From contig JACGWO010000006.1 of NCBI GenBank assembly GCA_034509735.1, forward strand, positions 12,291,001 to 12,355,000: 64,000 nucleotides of DNA, written 5' to 3'. Below are positions 46,640-59,048 of this stretch, in pieces. Position numbers and translations under genes: made by a program. Every line of letters starts with the position of its first letter. Positions within the stretch are counted from its first letter, which is position 1. The notes under the pieces are model-generated. The model had not been told where the DNA came from, did not search any database, and saw nothing but the letters and a program-made list of their open reading frames with translations. Origin of the DNA: Sesamum alatum (taxonomy: Eukaryota > Streptophyta > Magnoliopsida > Lamiales > Pedaliaceae).

Positions 46640-47714
46640 AGCATCCTCCAAATTTCATGTACTTCTCAGCCCGAGCTAGTACTTGTCGGAAGTCTATAGA
46701 CAGTTTCTTAACTGGAGACTCAAAAAAGAGGCCTCATCGTAGACCTTGTGTAAGAGCGCTGACCGGTACCTATTTGTGAGCTGTTAGGACTTCCAAGACA
46801 GGTGAATTCAAATGGTGAACATACGCCCTCAGTGTCTCCGTCTCCTCTTACTTGATCCCAAAAAGGTTGACAGCCGACTTTTGGTATTTTTGACTACTAA
46901 CAAACTGGTGCATGAAAAGAGTGCTTAATTCTGCAAAAGATTTTACTGATCCAACTAGAAGCTAGTCCAACAGTTATTGGGCATAATTCGTTAGTGTAGT
47001 AAGGAACACACGATATTTAATACCGTTTCTATACCTATGCAGTAGGGCTGCTTTTGCAAACCTGCGAACATGTTCGACTAGATCCAAAGTGCCACTATAG
47101 ACGGGCAGGTGAGAGGGTGCCCCAAAATGAGTAGGGAGCTCTTCCGCCCTAATGTCCTCGCTGAAAGGAATGCCACTTGCTGCTGGCAAGGTGTCCCTGG
47201 TCACATACTGGCGGAGTTCTACCATCTCTTTCCTCAGGGCTTGCCAAAATTCAGCCAGGGGAAAAAGGGTTGCCTCCTTGCTGATAGAAGCAGTAGGGAG
47301 AGATCCATCCAATTGTTGTCCAACAGGAGCCTGTTCATCGATGGTCCAACTTCCTTACGTTCCTCCTCATTGCCACTGAGAAGAGGGTCCTGCTCCGCTG
47401 GCTTCGAAGCCGCAAAAAGTTGAATGGATGGCTTCCAATATGAATTGGTGGAGCTGCATGCAAACGAGGTGGTTTAGGGCAGCACGCCTAGTTGTCAGAT
47501 TAGCAGGTGGGGCTTGGTTGCCTCCTGCTGGAGCTGGGAGGTCAACAGTTGGAGTTGGGAGGTGTATAGCTGGAGTTGGGAAATCACCCGAAGCAAGGCA
47601 ATTGGGGATTCCCAAAGCCCAATCTAGAGGTAGGATGGTGGATCCAGCTACAGCATGGAGAGAAATGTTTCCCTCAAAAGATCTGTTGTCGTATCCAAAA
47701 TCTGAATCGGCCAT
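46640..47714 (-). pseudogene. Gypsy gag, decayed
   Basis: It begins MADSDFGYDN at 47714, 25 bases downstream of the primer site. The first frame (47714-47367) has Pro-rich imperfect repeats (TPAIHLPTPTVDLPAP). A second frame in the same phase (47312-46974) carries the capsid start FRPF-type VYSGTLDLVEHVRRF and VFLTTLTNYAQ. It continues in decayed form to about 46640 with a SVKSFAELSTLFMHQF-like segment. Stops at 47367 and 46974 break it. Confidence 0.82.
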
Positions 47715-47738
47715 TTCTCAGGTCTTGGACTCAAACTT

Positions 47739-47754
47739 CCCACAGACGGCGCCA
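47739..47754 (-). other. Gypsy primer binding site
   Basis: On the minus strand TGGCGCCGTCTGTGGG lies four bases from the LTR end (47759). TGGCGCCG primer sites next to the LTR are common in plant Tat/Athila elements. The exact tRNA was not determined. Confidence 0.75.
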
Positions 47755-47758
47755 ATGG

Positions 47759-48556
47759 TGCGTACCTGGGCTCTGAGGTACTGCAAATTTCAAAGGATCT
47801 TTACATAAATCCTAAAATTTGGAAGGACTAACCTCTAAGGAAGCGTTAGCAGTCCAATGTTTAAGATAGTAAAGTGCAAATGACAGGAAACTTGAAATAA
47901 AGTGAGAATAATCATCTATCGTGAAAAAATGGTGAAGGATAATTCCTGTAAGTGATATAATCCATGTAGAATTGAACTAAAATGAGCAAGCAAACAATAA
48001 AAATGAATGTGTGAGCAGATTGTCAGAAGAGAGTGTTGAATAAGTGTTACCAAACTGGACCCCTAATGACTGCACAAGGGGCCAATTTATAGCCGTCGAT
48101 GGAGCTAAAATTGGGATTTAGTTGCTGAGTGTCGTATACCTCCTGAAAGCCCTCGACTTGGCTGTGTTCAAGAAGAATCCGTTTGTGATTCGGATAAGTA
48201 CCAAAGGAGATACCACTGTTTGACCAAGTCATACCAGGTTACCTATTTTTCTGGAAAGTTGTTACTAGTGATAATATCAGCTTAATTCTTGTTTCATCCA
48301 TACAAATCTAACTGAGATCTTTGAGTATGATGTGTCTTGATGTATTGACAAGCTATAGGATGTGCCCGTCCAGTTGTACGATGATGTCTCCGGATGAAAT
48401 GGGCTTGTTTCTTGGGCTTGGCAGTTTAATAAAAACAACAGATAAGCTTATAAGTTTTTACCTTCCCTGCTGGTAGTCGGCCTGCTAGTAGCCAGTTGGG
48501 CTACTTTCATGATGTACTTTGGGCTTGGAGTCCATGAAGGATTTTGGGGGGCATCA
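47759..48556 (-). repeat. Gypsy 5' LTR
   Basis: In plus reading it starts TGCGTACCTGGGCTC and ends GGGGGGCATCA. It pairs with 30333-31130 and is flanked outside by ATATA (48557-48561). Confidence 0.88.
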
Positions 48557-48561
48557 ATATA

Positions 48562-49859
48562 ACTTTTGTTCTATATAATCGCTGCAGGGCTTTGTCTGCA
48601 TATCGAACATCGGTTGTCCAATTGATGCTATATCTATAGTGATGCTCTTTTACATCTCTCTTTATTGTTATAATAACAAATGCTTCTACATTTTTTTCAT
48701 CTCTTTGAACCCGTGACTACCAAAAAAGAGTAATTTATTAAGATAAAAGATTGTTATGGAAAGAAATTGTCGCAACTTGCCACAAACACTTTGATAGATT
48801 TGTGACAAAACTTGCCATTAAGCAAAAATCATCGTGATGCGACGAATGTTTGCAACCACATGTTTCTTGCAAGTTCCGTTAGTAAATTTGGATGGAGTTT
48901 GGTGAGAGAGAACAATCCTTCAAGTGCAGTACAACAATGAATTTTGACTTGAACCTCCTTTAAAGTTGGATAAAAATTTGGAATCAAACAATATAATTTG
49001 TTATTTACTTTTGCAAATTGACTCGATCTGCGTCTTAAGCGCCTTGAATGTTCTTGAACTTGAAAAACCTCATAAAGAGAATTTTCTTAGACCTCTTCTG
49101 TAGCTTCATCTTTCGTTCTTTGTCTTTGAGTCTTGAATTAGCTCGAATGACCCCTTTTTATAGGTGTCGAAGATTTATGGAACTCGGATAGCATTTAGTA
49201 TTGTCTTTTTATAACAATACAAGAGAGCAGCTTTCAGAATTTAGGAATCTAAGTTGGAATTTGAGATGGGTTTTGAAAATAAATTTTTATTGTTATTCTC
49301 GTCTTTGTTTTAATCTCAAAATCCCAAATTTTGAGATGGAACCAAAGATTTTTTTTTTGTTCATTCCGCCTTTGTTTCCGTCTTTAAATTGTAAATTTGT
49401 TATGTAAACAAAGACGGAACTAATAAAAAAAATTATTTTCTACTACTATTCTTTTTCTTTGTTTTTTTTTCTAAGTGTAGCTGCTAATTTTCTTTTTCCC
49501 GTGAGCACTAGTTTTCCGCCATGAAGTAGAAAAAGGTGAAAGTTCTCCTGCAATTGCATTCATCGCCAGCGTTCGACTCCGTTAGTTTGCTCAAGTCCCG
49601 AAATCATCTTCTCTGGCGATTATATTACGCTTATTGCCATATTCTCCGACCTTATTTAATTAGTTTGCTCAAGCCCTAGACAATAGAGAAAGGTGAAATC
49701 TTTTTGGCAATTACATTCATCTTCGACGATTGGACTCAATTAGTTTGCTCAAGCCCCAAACTTATCTTCTCCGAAGATTGCATTATGCTCATTGCCATCT
49801 TCATGTCACTCCCTTAATTAATATAGGAAACTCCTTTCGTATTTGATCGAAAACTATAG
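48562..49859. other. Unassigned region with 157-bp tandem duplication
   Basis: This was originally contiguous with 30332. On the minus strand CCTATAAAAAGGGGTC near 49160 looks like a TATA box, followed by CA/AG-rich sequence, so an old LTR or promoter fragment is possible. At 49531-49805 two units of about 157 bp repeat (TTAGTTTGCTCAAG(T/C)CC in each). No gene was recognised. Confidence 0.4.
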
Positions 49860-50567
49860 CCACAGACTTTCCGAAGCTTGACATGTCTAGAGAACACAGG
49901 AGATTGCTATCATCTTATGATAGGCGACGAATCCTATCCTAGAACTCACTAGCAACTACGCATGTTTTGACTGCACTAGATAAGGGTTACAGTGACCATG
50001 TCAGAACACGACCCCTTTGCTAAGACCTAAATAGAGTCGCCCCATGCATGAGGCTACTATGGATCCTCAAGGTTAACTAAATCTTGTACTATCATTGTCA
50101 AGAAATTCTAAGCAAACCGATCATGCCACTTGGGCTTCCATATGACAACTCCTTGTGAGTCCGTTCAGTCGCGCTTGGAAACTCTTTGTCAACCACCACC
50201 TAATAATATATAAATATCACACGTCTATCGTCGATGAAACAAGAACCCATCATATAGATACATTACTTAGTGCAAGTCTCAATAGAACACTTGATGCCAA
50301 GTCTTCTAGTTTTTGACTTGGAATGTTGCAGACCAACCCTCAAAAGTTTGTTTCATGGACATCATTATATGCGTGACCCAACTTTATTTGTTATGATGAT
50401 CTGTGGGCTTTATCCATGACATGCATATCAAGCAATAAGTAAATATGATGAAGAATGCCAAATGAACTTTACTGTATTCATTCTACTAATACATATTGAA
50501 TAAGATTGTCATTTACCGTATACGATAGGGTGCCAACTCATTGGCTTGTCGGTCACCTATTCTAATC
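49860..50567 (-). repeat. Diverged copia LTR fragment
   Basis: It carries the 5' 700 bp of a Cop-type LTR on the minus strand, ending CGGTCACCTATTCTAATC. Recognisable blocks are TTACTTAGTGCAAGTCTCAATAG and GATCTGTGGGCTTT. It is the most diverged copy seen here and abuts the Mutator fragment. Confidence 0.7.
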
Positions 50568-51595
50568 GAAGATTTTTTGCATTCTTCATATAGTGTGCAT
50601 GAAAGAATCAGTATGGCTCGAGACTTGGCACGCAGGGGAATGATGAAAATAAGCAAATTTAAATGTCTACCAATGCAAACATACTTGAGAGTGTATGAAC
50701 CTTATATGATGCCAATGGATGGTAAAACTCTGTGGGAGAAGACGGGTTATATACCCCCATTGCCCACTGACTTTGGGAGAAGAGATGAAGACTCGAAAGA
50801 TCAAGGAGGCCATCTGTTGGTGAAGAACCAAAAAAGAGGAAGGAAATAAAGGCGAGCTGAAAATGAAGAGAAAACATTGGACTGTTGTCTATAAGTTTTG
50901 TGGAGGGACAAGACAGAACAAAAAAAGGGTGCACCTGGAGGAAGTTTGTAGAAGAATTCCCCAAAATTCCTCAGCCACAATCTCATCCAAAGGAGTTGAC
51001 ACAGAAAACAAATATTCCCCCTTTGTCACAGCGACAATCTCAAAATGTAACACATATTCCCCCTTTGTCACAACGACAATCTCAAATTGCAACAGATATT
51101 CCCACAAATGACTATAAGTGTGATGGATTTTGAAATTTCTCTTATTGGTAATTGACAAATTTTGTTGATTTTAGGCAAGGAAGAAAACACAAGCAAATGT
51201 GTCAAGTACAACAATTATTGAGCCGCTTGTTACTGCAGTAAGTATTCATGTCCTATTTATTTCATCATATTTATTTTCCAATTACTATTGTGCATTCAAT
51301 CTAAAACAGGGGAGAAGGGTCACAAGAATTTCAAACAGAGGAACGAAAACAAGCAACAAACCTTCTATTCAATCTGTAAGTCAAATTTGTGCTATTTTGC
51401 AGGTGTTTTTTTAACAACACTTGTTGTTTTTTATGATGTTTTTATACCTTATATGTTTTTTTAACATTTGAAATTACTTCAACATATTTGAAGGTTCAAG
51501 ACAGGCCAACAACTGCCCCTGCATCATCATCTGCAAATTCCCCACATGTTTTTGTGTCCAACCCCAGTAGGAAGCCATTTGAACAAAAAAAGTAA
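50568..51595 (+). pseudogene. Mutator-like transposase, C-terminal exons
   Basis: The first exon holds the segment after the SWIM zinc finger: TYLRVYEPYMMPMDGKTLW and GYIPPLPTDFGRR, then a Lys/Arg-rich stretch and a degenerate zinc knuckle (KFCGGTRQNKK; the partner Cys falls in another frame, KKGCTWRK). Introns with GT...AG borders appear near 51237-51310 and 51377-51405. The last exon near 51493-51594 ends with RKPFEQKK and a stop. The catalytic DDE and SWIM parts are missing, cut by the LTR fragment. Confidence 0.7.
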
Positions 51596-53288
51596 AGTTT
51601 CAGAAATTATTAGAGCTATTCATCATCTTCAAAAGTCAAAATGAAATCTAAGGGTGGGAAGAAGGGTACTTGATCTAGATATTTGTTGGTGTTGGTATTA
51701 ACTTTTTGGTGATCTATTTTTGGATGAATAGCGCAAATACACTATTTGTGTTTTGGATGTATAGTACACATATACTATTTGTTGGTATTATCTTATGTCT
51801 TTGGATGTATTGACAAATAAACTTAAACTTTTTGTCAAAGAATTATTTATTTATCTTTACATCAAATTTAACTTCTATCAAACAATTTCAACACTTTTGG
51901 TAAATATATTATACATTAGCCTAGTTAATGCATAGCTGAAAATAGAAAAAAAAAATGGGGAAAAAGTCATTACATAACTAGAAAGACAAAAGTTCGGGTA
52001 GAAAAATGCTAAAATAAGCTATAAAATGCTCAAAAGTACCAATAATTCAACTACAACGGTAAGTTTCTCTCCAACACTCATTGCCAACATTTTTAACTTC
52101 CCTACAGTCATGACTTAACGGCATGTACGACTCACGTGCCAATTTCCATCAAAAAGTTAACGGCGATGCCTAATTTGTACAATATTCCGTTTATATGCTA
52201 CTGTTTTTGTCAAGCTGACAAAGATGGTATTACAGTGTAAAATGGCCTAAAGTGTGGTACAAAAAATGCAGTAGCTCTATATCTGTACTATATATAAAAG
52301 TATGAATTCACAAGCATTTGTTCCCCATTTTGAAAGGACAACTACACCCTTATTTAAGTACTCCTTTTAATAATAAATAAAATTCTATATATAAATAAGG
52401 TAAACTATTTAGTAGTCTTAATTAATATAAACTACTTAGAGAATGATAATACATCCAACTAAAAACATATGCAAATAATATTTCAACGCAATTACTTTGC
52501 TAGAAGAATTTTTTATTATTTTAAGAAAATTTCAGTTTACTACGGCACGGTAAAATTTAAAATAATAACACATAAATAATATATAAAATACTAATCTAAA
52601 TTTAAACCTTAGTTAAGTTCTCCTTTTAATAATAAATAAAAATTAATTATAAATGAATAAAAATCTATTAAAAAAACTATTTAGTAGTTCTAAAGTCCTA
52701 ATTGCTCTAAAACTACTTAGAGAATGAATAATATATCCAATTAAAATAATAAATATGCAAATAATATTTCTATGCAATTACTTTGCTTGAAGGAATATTA
52801 ATTATTTTTAGGAAAAAATAATATGGCACATTAAAATTAAAACAAATGACACATAAATAATATATAAAATACTAATCTAAACTTAAATCTATATATAAAT
52901 ATATGTTAACAAATATATATATATATATATCAAAATTTAATTGCGAATAAAAATTATGAATCTTAGTAAATTAGAAATGTTGTTGAAAATTTTGAAAAGA
53001 GCGACTTCTAACTAATTTATTTGATTTTAATACTAACAGGTAAAAAAACCATGCCCCCAAATAGCTTACATGGTAATATAATAAATAATTAAATTTAAAC
53101 CCTTATAGCATAGTGAATACAATTGATATAATCATAGGACCTCAAGAGAAAAAAATATATAGAACTATTGTGATACTTTAAAAGGTTTTAGTCAATATCT
53201 AAATTAAGTTTTATTAAAAATAACTAACCATTAGCATAACACCATGAATCAATTAAAATAACTAGAACTTCAAGATATTGATAAAAAG
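51596..53288. other. AT-rich region with 259-bp tandem duplication
   Basis: Two units beginning CTCCTTTTAATAATAAATAAA at 52361 and 52620 repeat with a period of 259 bp to about 52880. A short TA microsatellite lies at about 52915-52930. No coding or RNA gene was seen. AAG (53286-53288) precedes the CACTA element. Confidence 0.55.
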
Positions 53289-53309
53289 CACTATAAAAAA
53301 TCACTTTAT

Positions 53310-53960
53310 TGTTCTGGATTTTGTAAGGGTCAACGGAATACTTGGAATGGCGTTTTAAAAGTTGTAAGGGTCTTTTTAATGGCAAATATTCCATTCCAAT
53401 AATACGAGTTACAAAATAATTGTTACAGCAACTAGGGAACCCGCTCAAACTTGTCGCTTACCTTGTAACGGTACGAATAATGGTTACAAAGATTGACCTA
53501 ATGCAGAAATTATCCTTGGAACTCGTTTTGGAACGACCAGTGTGAATTAATAAGATATGTATTTGGTACGGCCTTGTTACACATGTGATGATAATTTTAT
53601 ATTACAATCATAGCAGTCTTTTCTGCACCTTTTATCACGGAGTGGGCTTCTTTTGTAATGGTTTTAGAAGCTCTTGTTGTATTATGGATTTGACCACACT
53701 TATAATGGTGTTTGTGACACCATTTGTGCATGTCTGTTATGGTGTTGGAATCGTCTTTGGAACGGCTTTTGTCCCTCATTTTGGAGCGTTTATTTAAATG
53801 GTTTGGTACTAGTGCTTGGAACCTGTTTACATGCAGTCTTTGGAACAGTTTTGTAGATGCTACGTGCATAGTTTAGAGTGGCTTTTAGAATTGTTCACTG
53901 GTTGGGTGCTATTGAAATGTATTCCTAGGACCCATGTAAAAGCCGTTACAAATCAAATTT
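53310..53960 (-). repeat. CACTA subterminal repeats (3' side)
   Basis: It is dense in GGAACG(A/G)C, TTGTAACGGC and TTTTGGAACG motifs in mixed orientation, the same vocabulary as 24660-25309 and 59440-60000. Confidence 0.7.
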
Positions 53961-54231
53961 AATTTTTAGTAAATCAATCATTTTTATATTAGTATAATAT
54001 TAATTTTTATAACTTTTTGTTGAATTTGTTGAATATGAAAATGTTATAAATTATCTAGCAAGAAAAAGACTGACAATATAATTAACAAAATTAAAATTGT
54101 ATGTACAAAATTATATTTAAAATATACATACAATTTTAAAAAAATAAAAACAATAAAACCCCATCCTAATCTAGACCGGATTGGGATCCGTCTTCTGTCT
54201 CATCTTCGTGCGCCGGGAGATCAGTTGGATC

Positions 54232-55230
54232 CTAAGATGGTGGGGCCAATAGAGGCTCAGACGAATTGGTTGTCAAATGCATCACGATCTCTTCGAGCCT
54301 TCTGACCCGATCATCAAGGTCCAGGCGTAGTTCCTGTGGTGGCGGGGGCGGTGGAGCAGTGGACAAGTTGGGCTGTGACGGACCAGCAACCGTTTGGTGG
54401 GTCTCGGAGCCAAGACTGAACACACGACCCCTCTTTTGGCTGCCTGCAGCCGACAAGGACAACTGCTGGGTTGTTGTTCCTCCACCATCCTCTCGAATGC
54501 CTCCTGCGAACGGTATACTTAATTAGTACAATAAAAAACAAATTGTAACAAAATACTTACTGCCACAAGTGCTGCCCTCGGCCCGCTCCATTGGCCGTCC
54601 TTCTCCCTCTGATAAACTTTGGAGAACAACTCCATTTGCTTGACTAGGTGTCCAAGTTGTGCCTCCTGCCAAAGACAAATTTTAAAATATAATAAATGCA
54701 TTAAAATAGTCCAGGTTGGCTACCCAGTTGGCCTTATTCTTTGCCGACTGGGTCTAGAACTGTGGGCATGCCTAGTACTCCAGCAGCTGGCGCCAGATCT
54801 ACATTCAGGACAACTAAGTCCGGGCATCAGAGAACTGCTTCCATAGGAAGCGACCGACCTGCCACCTGAAGACCTTGAACATCAATTCATCGTCGAAGTC
54901 CCACTAGTAAGTAACCTGCAGATTCCCATAGTAAAAAAAATAAATAAATAAATAAACTAGTAAGTAATTGATAAAAGAATAAATTTTCAGATATGAAAAC
55001 ACAATTAGAAATCCGAATAAATCTTACCTTAAGATTTTCCAACCAAAACAGCTGGAGCTCCTGCGGAATCTGCTTTATGAATCCTCATGGATGAGGATAG
55101 TGGTTGCGCACCATAGCATTGATCGCAATGTGGAAATCTCGGTCCGACCTGAAAAAATAATTAAATATTAGAATTGCATAAATTCAATGAAAATAATTTA
55201 ATAAACTTTTGTGCGTTATCTCGCATCGCG
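54232..55230 (-). pseudogene. TNPA/PTTA-like CACTA second protein, decayed
   Basis: Minus-strand exons: about 55155-55040 carry SDRDFHIAINAMVRNHYPHP followed by a TGA where Trp is expected, then PQELQLFWLENLK. About 54915-54720 is a heavily mutated middle exon with DDELMFKVFRWQVGRFL. About 54660-54560 carries LVKQMELFSKVYQREKDGQW. The last exon (54495-54232) carries SQKRGRVFSLGSETHQTV and LDDRVRRLEEIV. It is homologous exon for exon to 23221-24357. Confidence 0.8.
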
Positions 55231-55319
55231 AAGGCTAATGTAGAGACGTGCAGACGGTGATGGCACTGGAGGCGCTGGTAGTGGTGGTAAATCCCACGGC
55301 CAGGGGGGGGGGCATGGAA

Positions 55320-55640
55320 CTCAATAAAATTACAAAAATTACAGAATTTACAAATTTACAGAAGTTTACATAATTTATAGAATTTACAAATTTATAGAAT
55401 TTACATAAATTTACAAAAAATTTACATAATTTGCAGAAAAACTCAATAAAATTACAAAAATTACAAACTACATTTACAGAAATTTTAAATTTTTACCGAA
55501 AATGGCAAGATTTTTTTTTTTTCAGAAAATAACAAGGAATTAGAAAATTGACCGAAAATTCCATCCAATATTTACACGAATTCACAAAAAATTTTCAAAA
55601 AAAAAAAAATTGTACAATTTACCAAGTATTTTGTACAGGA
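55320..55640. repeat. Low-complexity TTTACAGAATT repeats
   Basis: Irregular reiterations of (A)TTTACA(G/A)AATTT occur within the CACTA element, in the intron or upstream region of the PTTA-like gene. There is no coding content. The neighbouring minus-strand frame 55888-55619 is Ser/Pro-rich low complexity and may be transcript leader. Confidence 0.5.
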
Positions 55641-56365
55641 GAATGGTGATGGCGAGTGGTGGCGGAGACTGGTGGCGGAGGTGATGGCAATTGGTGGCGG
55701 AAAGGTAGGCTTCGAGGGGGGGTTGGGATTTTCAGAGAGACAGAGGGAGAGGGAGATGAAGAGGGGGTTTTGATGGAAGCGATGGTAATGGTTGTGGCTG
55801 GCGACGGAAACTGGTGGTGGAGGCAGTGGATTTTGAGAGAGAGAGAGGCGTATGAAATTCTGCCTAAGTTTCGTTTATATACCAACATTTGGAATGACTA
55901 TTTACTAAACTAGTCATTCCTAATGCCGTTACAAAAATTATAAACAACGTCGTATTCATTGCAAAACGATGACGTTCTGATGCAATACGATGTCGTACAA
56001 ATATATGCCTAAATGTTGATGGTTCATATAGCCATTCCAACGGGAGTTAGAAAAGAACACCTGTGTAAAAGACCACTCCAAATAGAGCTACACAACATGT
56101 GTTCGTAGCTTTTATTGATAGACTGTTTATAAATCCATTACAAACGAAATCACAAACAAAAAATATTTTTCAAAAAAATCATTAAAAATTAATAAAACCC
56201 CGTTCCGAACACGTCAATGTCAAATAAACATATATAATGTGTGGAATAGCACAACTGAAAATATAATACATTTTGAAGTGAGATTGATATATAGTTACAA
56301 TATAAAATAAATTTGTATATTCATTATTGTTAGTATTAGACTGGTCAAACTATCATTATACATTG

Positions 56366-56660
56366 GTGTACTGCATCGCTTAATCAAACAGTTAAAAATT
56401 AGATCGAACCATCGGATATGATCAAACCGCCAAAAGAATACTTTTGATGAAGTTTGGAACTAATTTGGTACACAGATGTCGAGATATCGTATCTGGAACA
56501 TAATAATAGCCTTTCAACCCGGTGCATCACTTAATCAGGCAGTCTGATTTAAAATCCGACTGTCAAATTTGATGAAATAGATTAAATTTTATATCCATAG
56601 AAGTTTGGTCTAAATTCGATTCACGGATGTGGAGATATCATAGCTAGAACAATAAATTTT
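56366..56660. repeat. Tandem duplication of about 150 bp inside CACTA element
   Basis: Two diverged units share GGTG-ATC-CTTAATCA-(A/G)-CAG, GAAGTTTGG and ACAGATGT/ACGGATGT-GAGATATC blocks. CACTA-type subterminal motifs flank them on both sides (55905-56110 and 56660-56960), inside the element rather than at its ends. Confidence 0.5.
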
Positions 56661-57078
56661 CAAATTTAAACACTTATTGGAACGGCTTTTTACACATCAT
56701 GTATTTTACTAAATTGGAACGACCTTAGTTACAAACATTGAAATGATGGTTTTAAATTTGGACTCCCCCCAAATTTCAAAAAAATTTGGCCAAACGATTT
56801 CATTGTACCGGCTTTAGTAACGGACTGTATTATGTGGTCGTTCCTATATTGAAAGCTCCCTCCAAATATTCAGGTGGCGCCAAAACGACCGCCAAAATTT
56901 TTATTGCTTTGAGCGGTTTTTGGAGCGGCGACGGTTAACAATTACCGTTCCATTTATTTATTTATTTTTAAAAAAATAAAATGAAAATTTATTCATAAAA
57001 TTTTACAAACTTAAATATTTCATTACAAAACACTAGAAAAATGGAATGTCATCTTCATCAGTCTCGTTGTCCTTGAAG

Positions 57079-59048
57079 CTATTTTTTTATCCTCGTCTTC
57101 TTCAATATCCGTGTCAACTTGGGAGGGCATTCCGAATGTTCCTGCTCCCTGTTGTTGTGCCACCGAAAGATCAATAAGAGGTTGTATACCATCAGGATCA
57201 TGCAGGTCATACGTCTGATTGTCACTAGTAACTTAAGCCCCGAGCAATTACATATGATTTTCAAGTCCTTCCGTGCATTCAGATTGTCTTTCGTCTTTCC
57301 CTCAATGTTCATCACGGTGTTGAATATGTTGTCAAACACATTTTTCTCAATGTGAATCGCATCAAGGTTGTGCCGTGTCAGATGCGTTGACCGGTATGGA
57401 TGATCCCAAAAGATGGTTTTCTTCGTCACTTGTGGTCACTAATGTAACCTGTTGGGAGTGTCTTTGGTTCTTCACCTGCAGGATTGAAGTCTGCTACCCA
57501 ATCGCAAATCTGCTCTCCAGTCAGCTTTCGACATGCAACCTTCCTTTTCACTCGATTTCTAGTGAAGACTTTCTTATTCCTGTGGTACGGATGGACCTTG
57601 GGGAGGAACTGTCGTGGCAGTCAAAGTAGCACGCCTTGCTATCGTGTTACAGATGGAATGCCCGTGTATCATCCATACAAACTGGACAAGCTATAATACC
57701 AGCGGTACTCCATCCATACGCCATCCCAAAAGCGGGTAGTTCGTTCACGGTCCACATTAATGTCGCGCTCATCATGATTACTTGGTTGGTGGCATTGTCG
57801 TGCGTCCATACACCCACATGCCACAATTGCAAAAGCCCCTCGATCAACGGCTCCAGATAGACATCAGTTAGACGCTCCGGATTAGACGGGGAAAGGAACA
57901 TACACTTAGACTTCACGTACATTCCGGGCGGGAGATTGTATGGTTTGAGTATAACGGGCCAACATGAGTAAGTTTTACCATACCGCCCGTGCCGTACAAA
58001 CCCGTCTATGCACAACCCCGACCTAAAATTACGGGGCTCCAATGCAAAGTCGGGATATATCTGGTCGAAATGCCTCCAAGCCTCTACATCAGAAGGATGA
58101 CACAAAGAGCCCTCCTCCATCTAATGTGTGGCATGCCACGTCATGTGCTTCGCAGTCGCTGCCAAAGTATACAACCTCTGGAGTCGGGGAGTGACGGCAG
58201 GTACCTAAGAATAGCATACGGGGACTTCTGGCGGCGTGGGTCTCGATGCCTAGTCGGCTTGTACCTAGCGTCTCCACAAAACTTACGATATTTCAGATCA
58301 ATATCGTCCTTTCAGTACAGCATGCAACCGTTTTTACACGCATCAATCTTCTCAACGGGTAAACCCAAGTCTCTTATCCATTTCTTCGTACTATAGTAAT
58401 CGGGAGGGAAAGTGTGACTGGGCATTATATGATCAGCCCACTGGCATAGTGATCATATGTTAGCTCGAAAAAATTGCCCTTGGCCTTGATATTCACCAAA
58501 CCAGCAACCATCGCCAACTGAGATTGGGTACAACCGCTCCACAACGGTTGGTCTGCAGCGTGCACTACATCAAAAAAATCGTCTGACAACCCTGACACAT
58601 AATCATATGGTCCACCCCAATACCATGAACTAGGACTGGCATCAATAGGACATGACCTCGTACCATCTTCATGCACACCATTGTGGTAAGAAGAAAAATA
58701 AGCCAAGGGGGTTGCATCATAAACCATCCTTTGCGCCCAATCCATCTGTTGTTCATCACCCCAATGCGAAGCACCCTCCTTCTACGTAGCTGGGGTTTGC
58801 TCCTCATGCATAAGAGGGGCGGTCACAGCATCAAAGTACTCCTGCACCCTCTCCTCCCCGTGCGAAGTCCAATTATAATATTCCGGCATAAACCCTCGCC
58901 TGTATAAGTCAAAATTGACCTCGTCAGGTGTTTTGAACCTTCTGTTTTTGCACTTCGAACATGGGAACCTAATCTTATCTCCGTCCATATGTCTACACTG
59001 ACATTGAGCCCATTCTATGAAAGTCTTAACACCATCCTCAAACTCCAA
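57079..59048 (-). pseudogene. TNP2-like CACTA transposase, decayed and C-terminally truncated
   Basis: The start is MEFEDGVKTFIEWAQ at 59048. The transposase-associated zinc domain follows, with IRFPCSKCKNRRF and YRRGFMPEYYNWTSHGE. The Transposase_21/TNP2 body then follows, in several phases: SGLSDDFFDVVHAAD, KIDACKNGCMLY, FCGDARYKP, DVEAWRHFDQIYPDFA, GKTYSCWPVILKPYNLPPGM, PLIEGLLQLWHVGVWTHD, CPVCMDDTRAF and HLTRHNLDAIHIEKNVFDN. Breaks include a TAG near 58784, a stop at 58425, a TGA in the CMLY segment, and a frameshift and small deletion before SPSNPERL. Homology ends near 57079, so the C-terminal half is lost. Confidence 0.88.

Larger units (their letters stand above)
30333..48556 (-). mobile_element. 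Ty3/gypsy element of Tat/Retand type, 18.2 kb with nested inserts
   Basis: Its LTRs are 30333-31130 and 47759-48556 (798 bp each). The target duplication ATATA lies at 30328-30332 and 48557-48561. The primer site is next to the right LTR, so the element reads on the minus strand. The order is gag, protease, RT, RNase H, integrase, a tandem-repeat spacer, and then an extra ORF on the opposite strand before the 3' LTR, which is the layout of Tat-lineage elements. A copia element (31842-39320) and a deleted solo LTR (43051-44352) are inserted in it. Without them it is about 9.4 kb. The LTRs agree at roughly 80% by eye and pol is full of stops, so the insertion is old. Confidence 0.9.

Noticed and set aside
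47109..47808. Plus-strand ORFs of 66-126 aa
   Set aside because: They are shadows of the gypsy gag, which is recognised on the minus strand.
55656..55913. 85-aa Gly/Glu-rich ORF on the plus strand
   Set aside because: It is antisense to the probable leader of the PTTA-like gene and low complexity.
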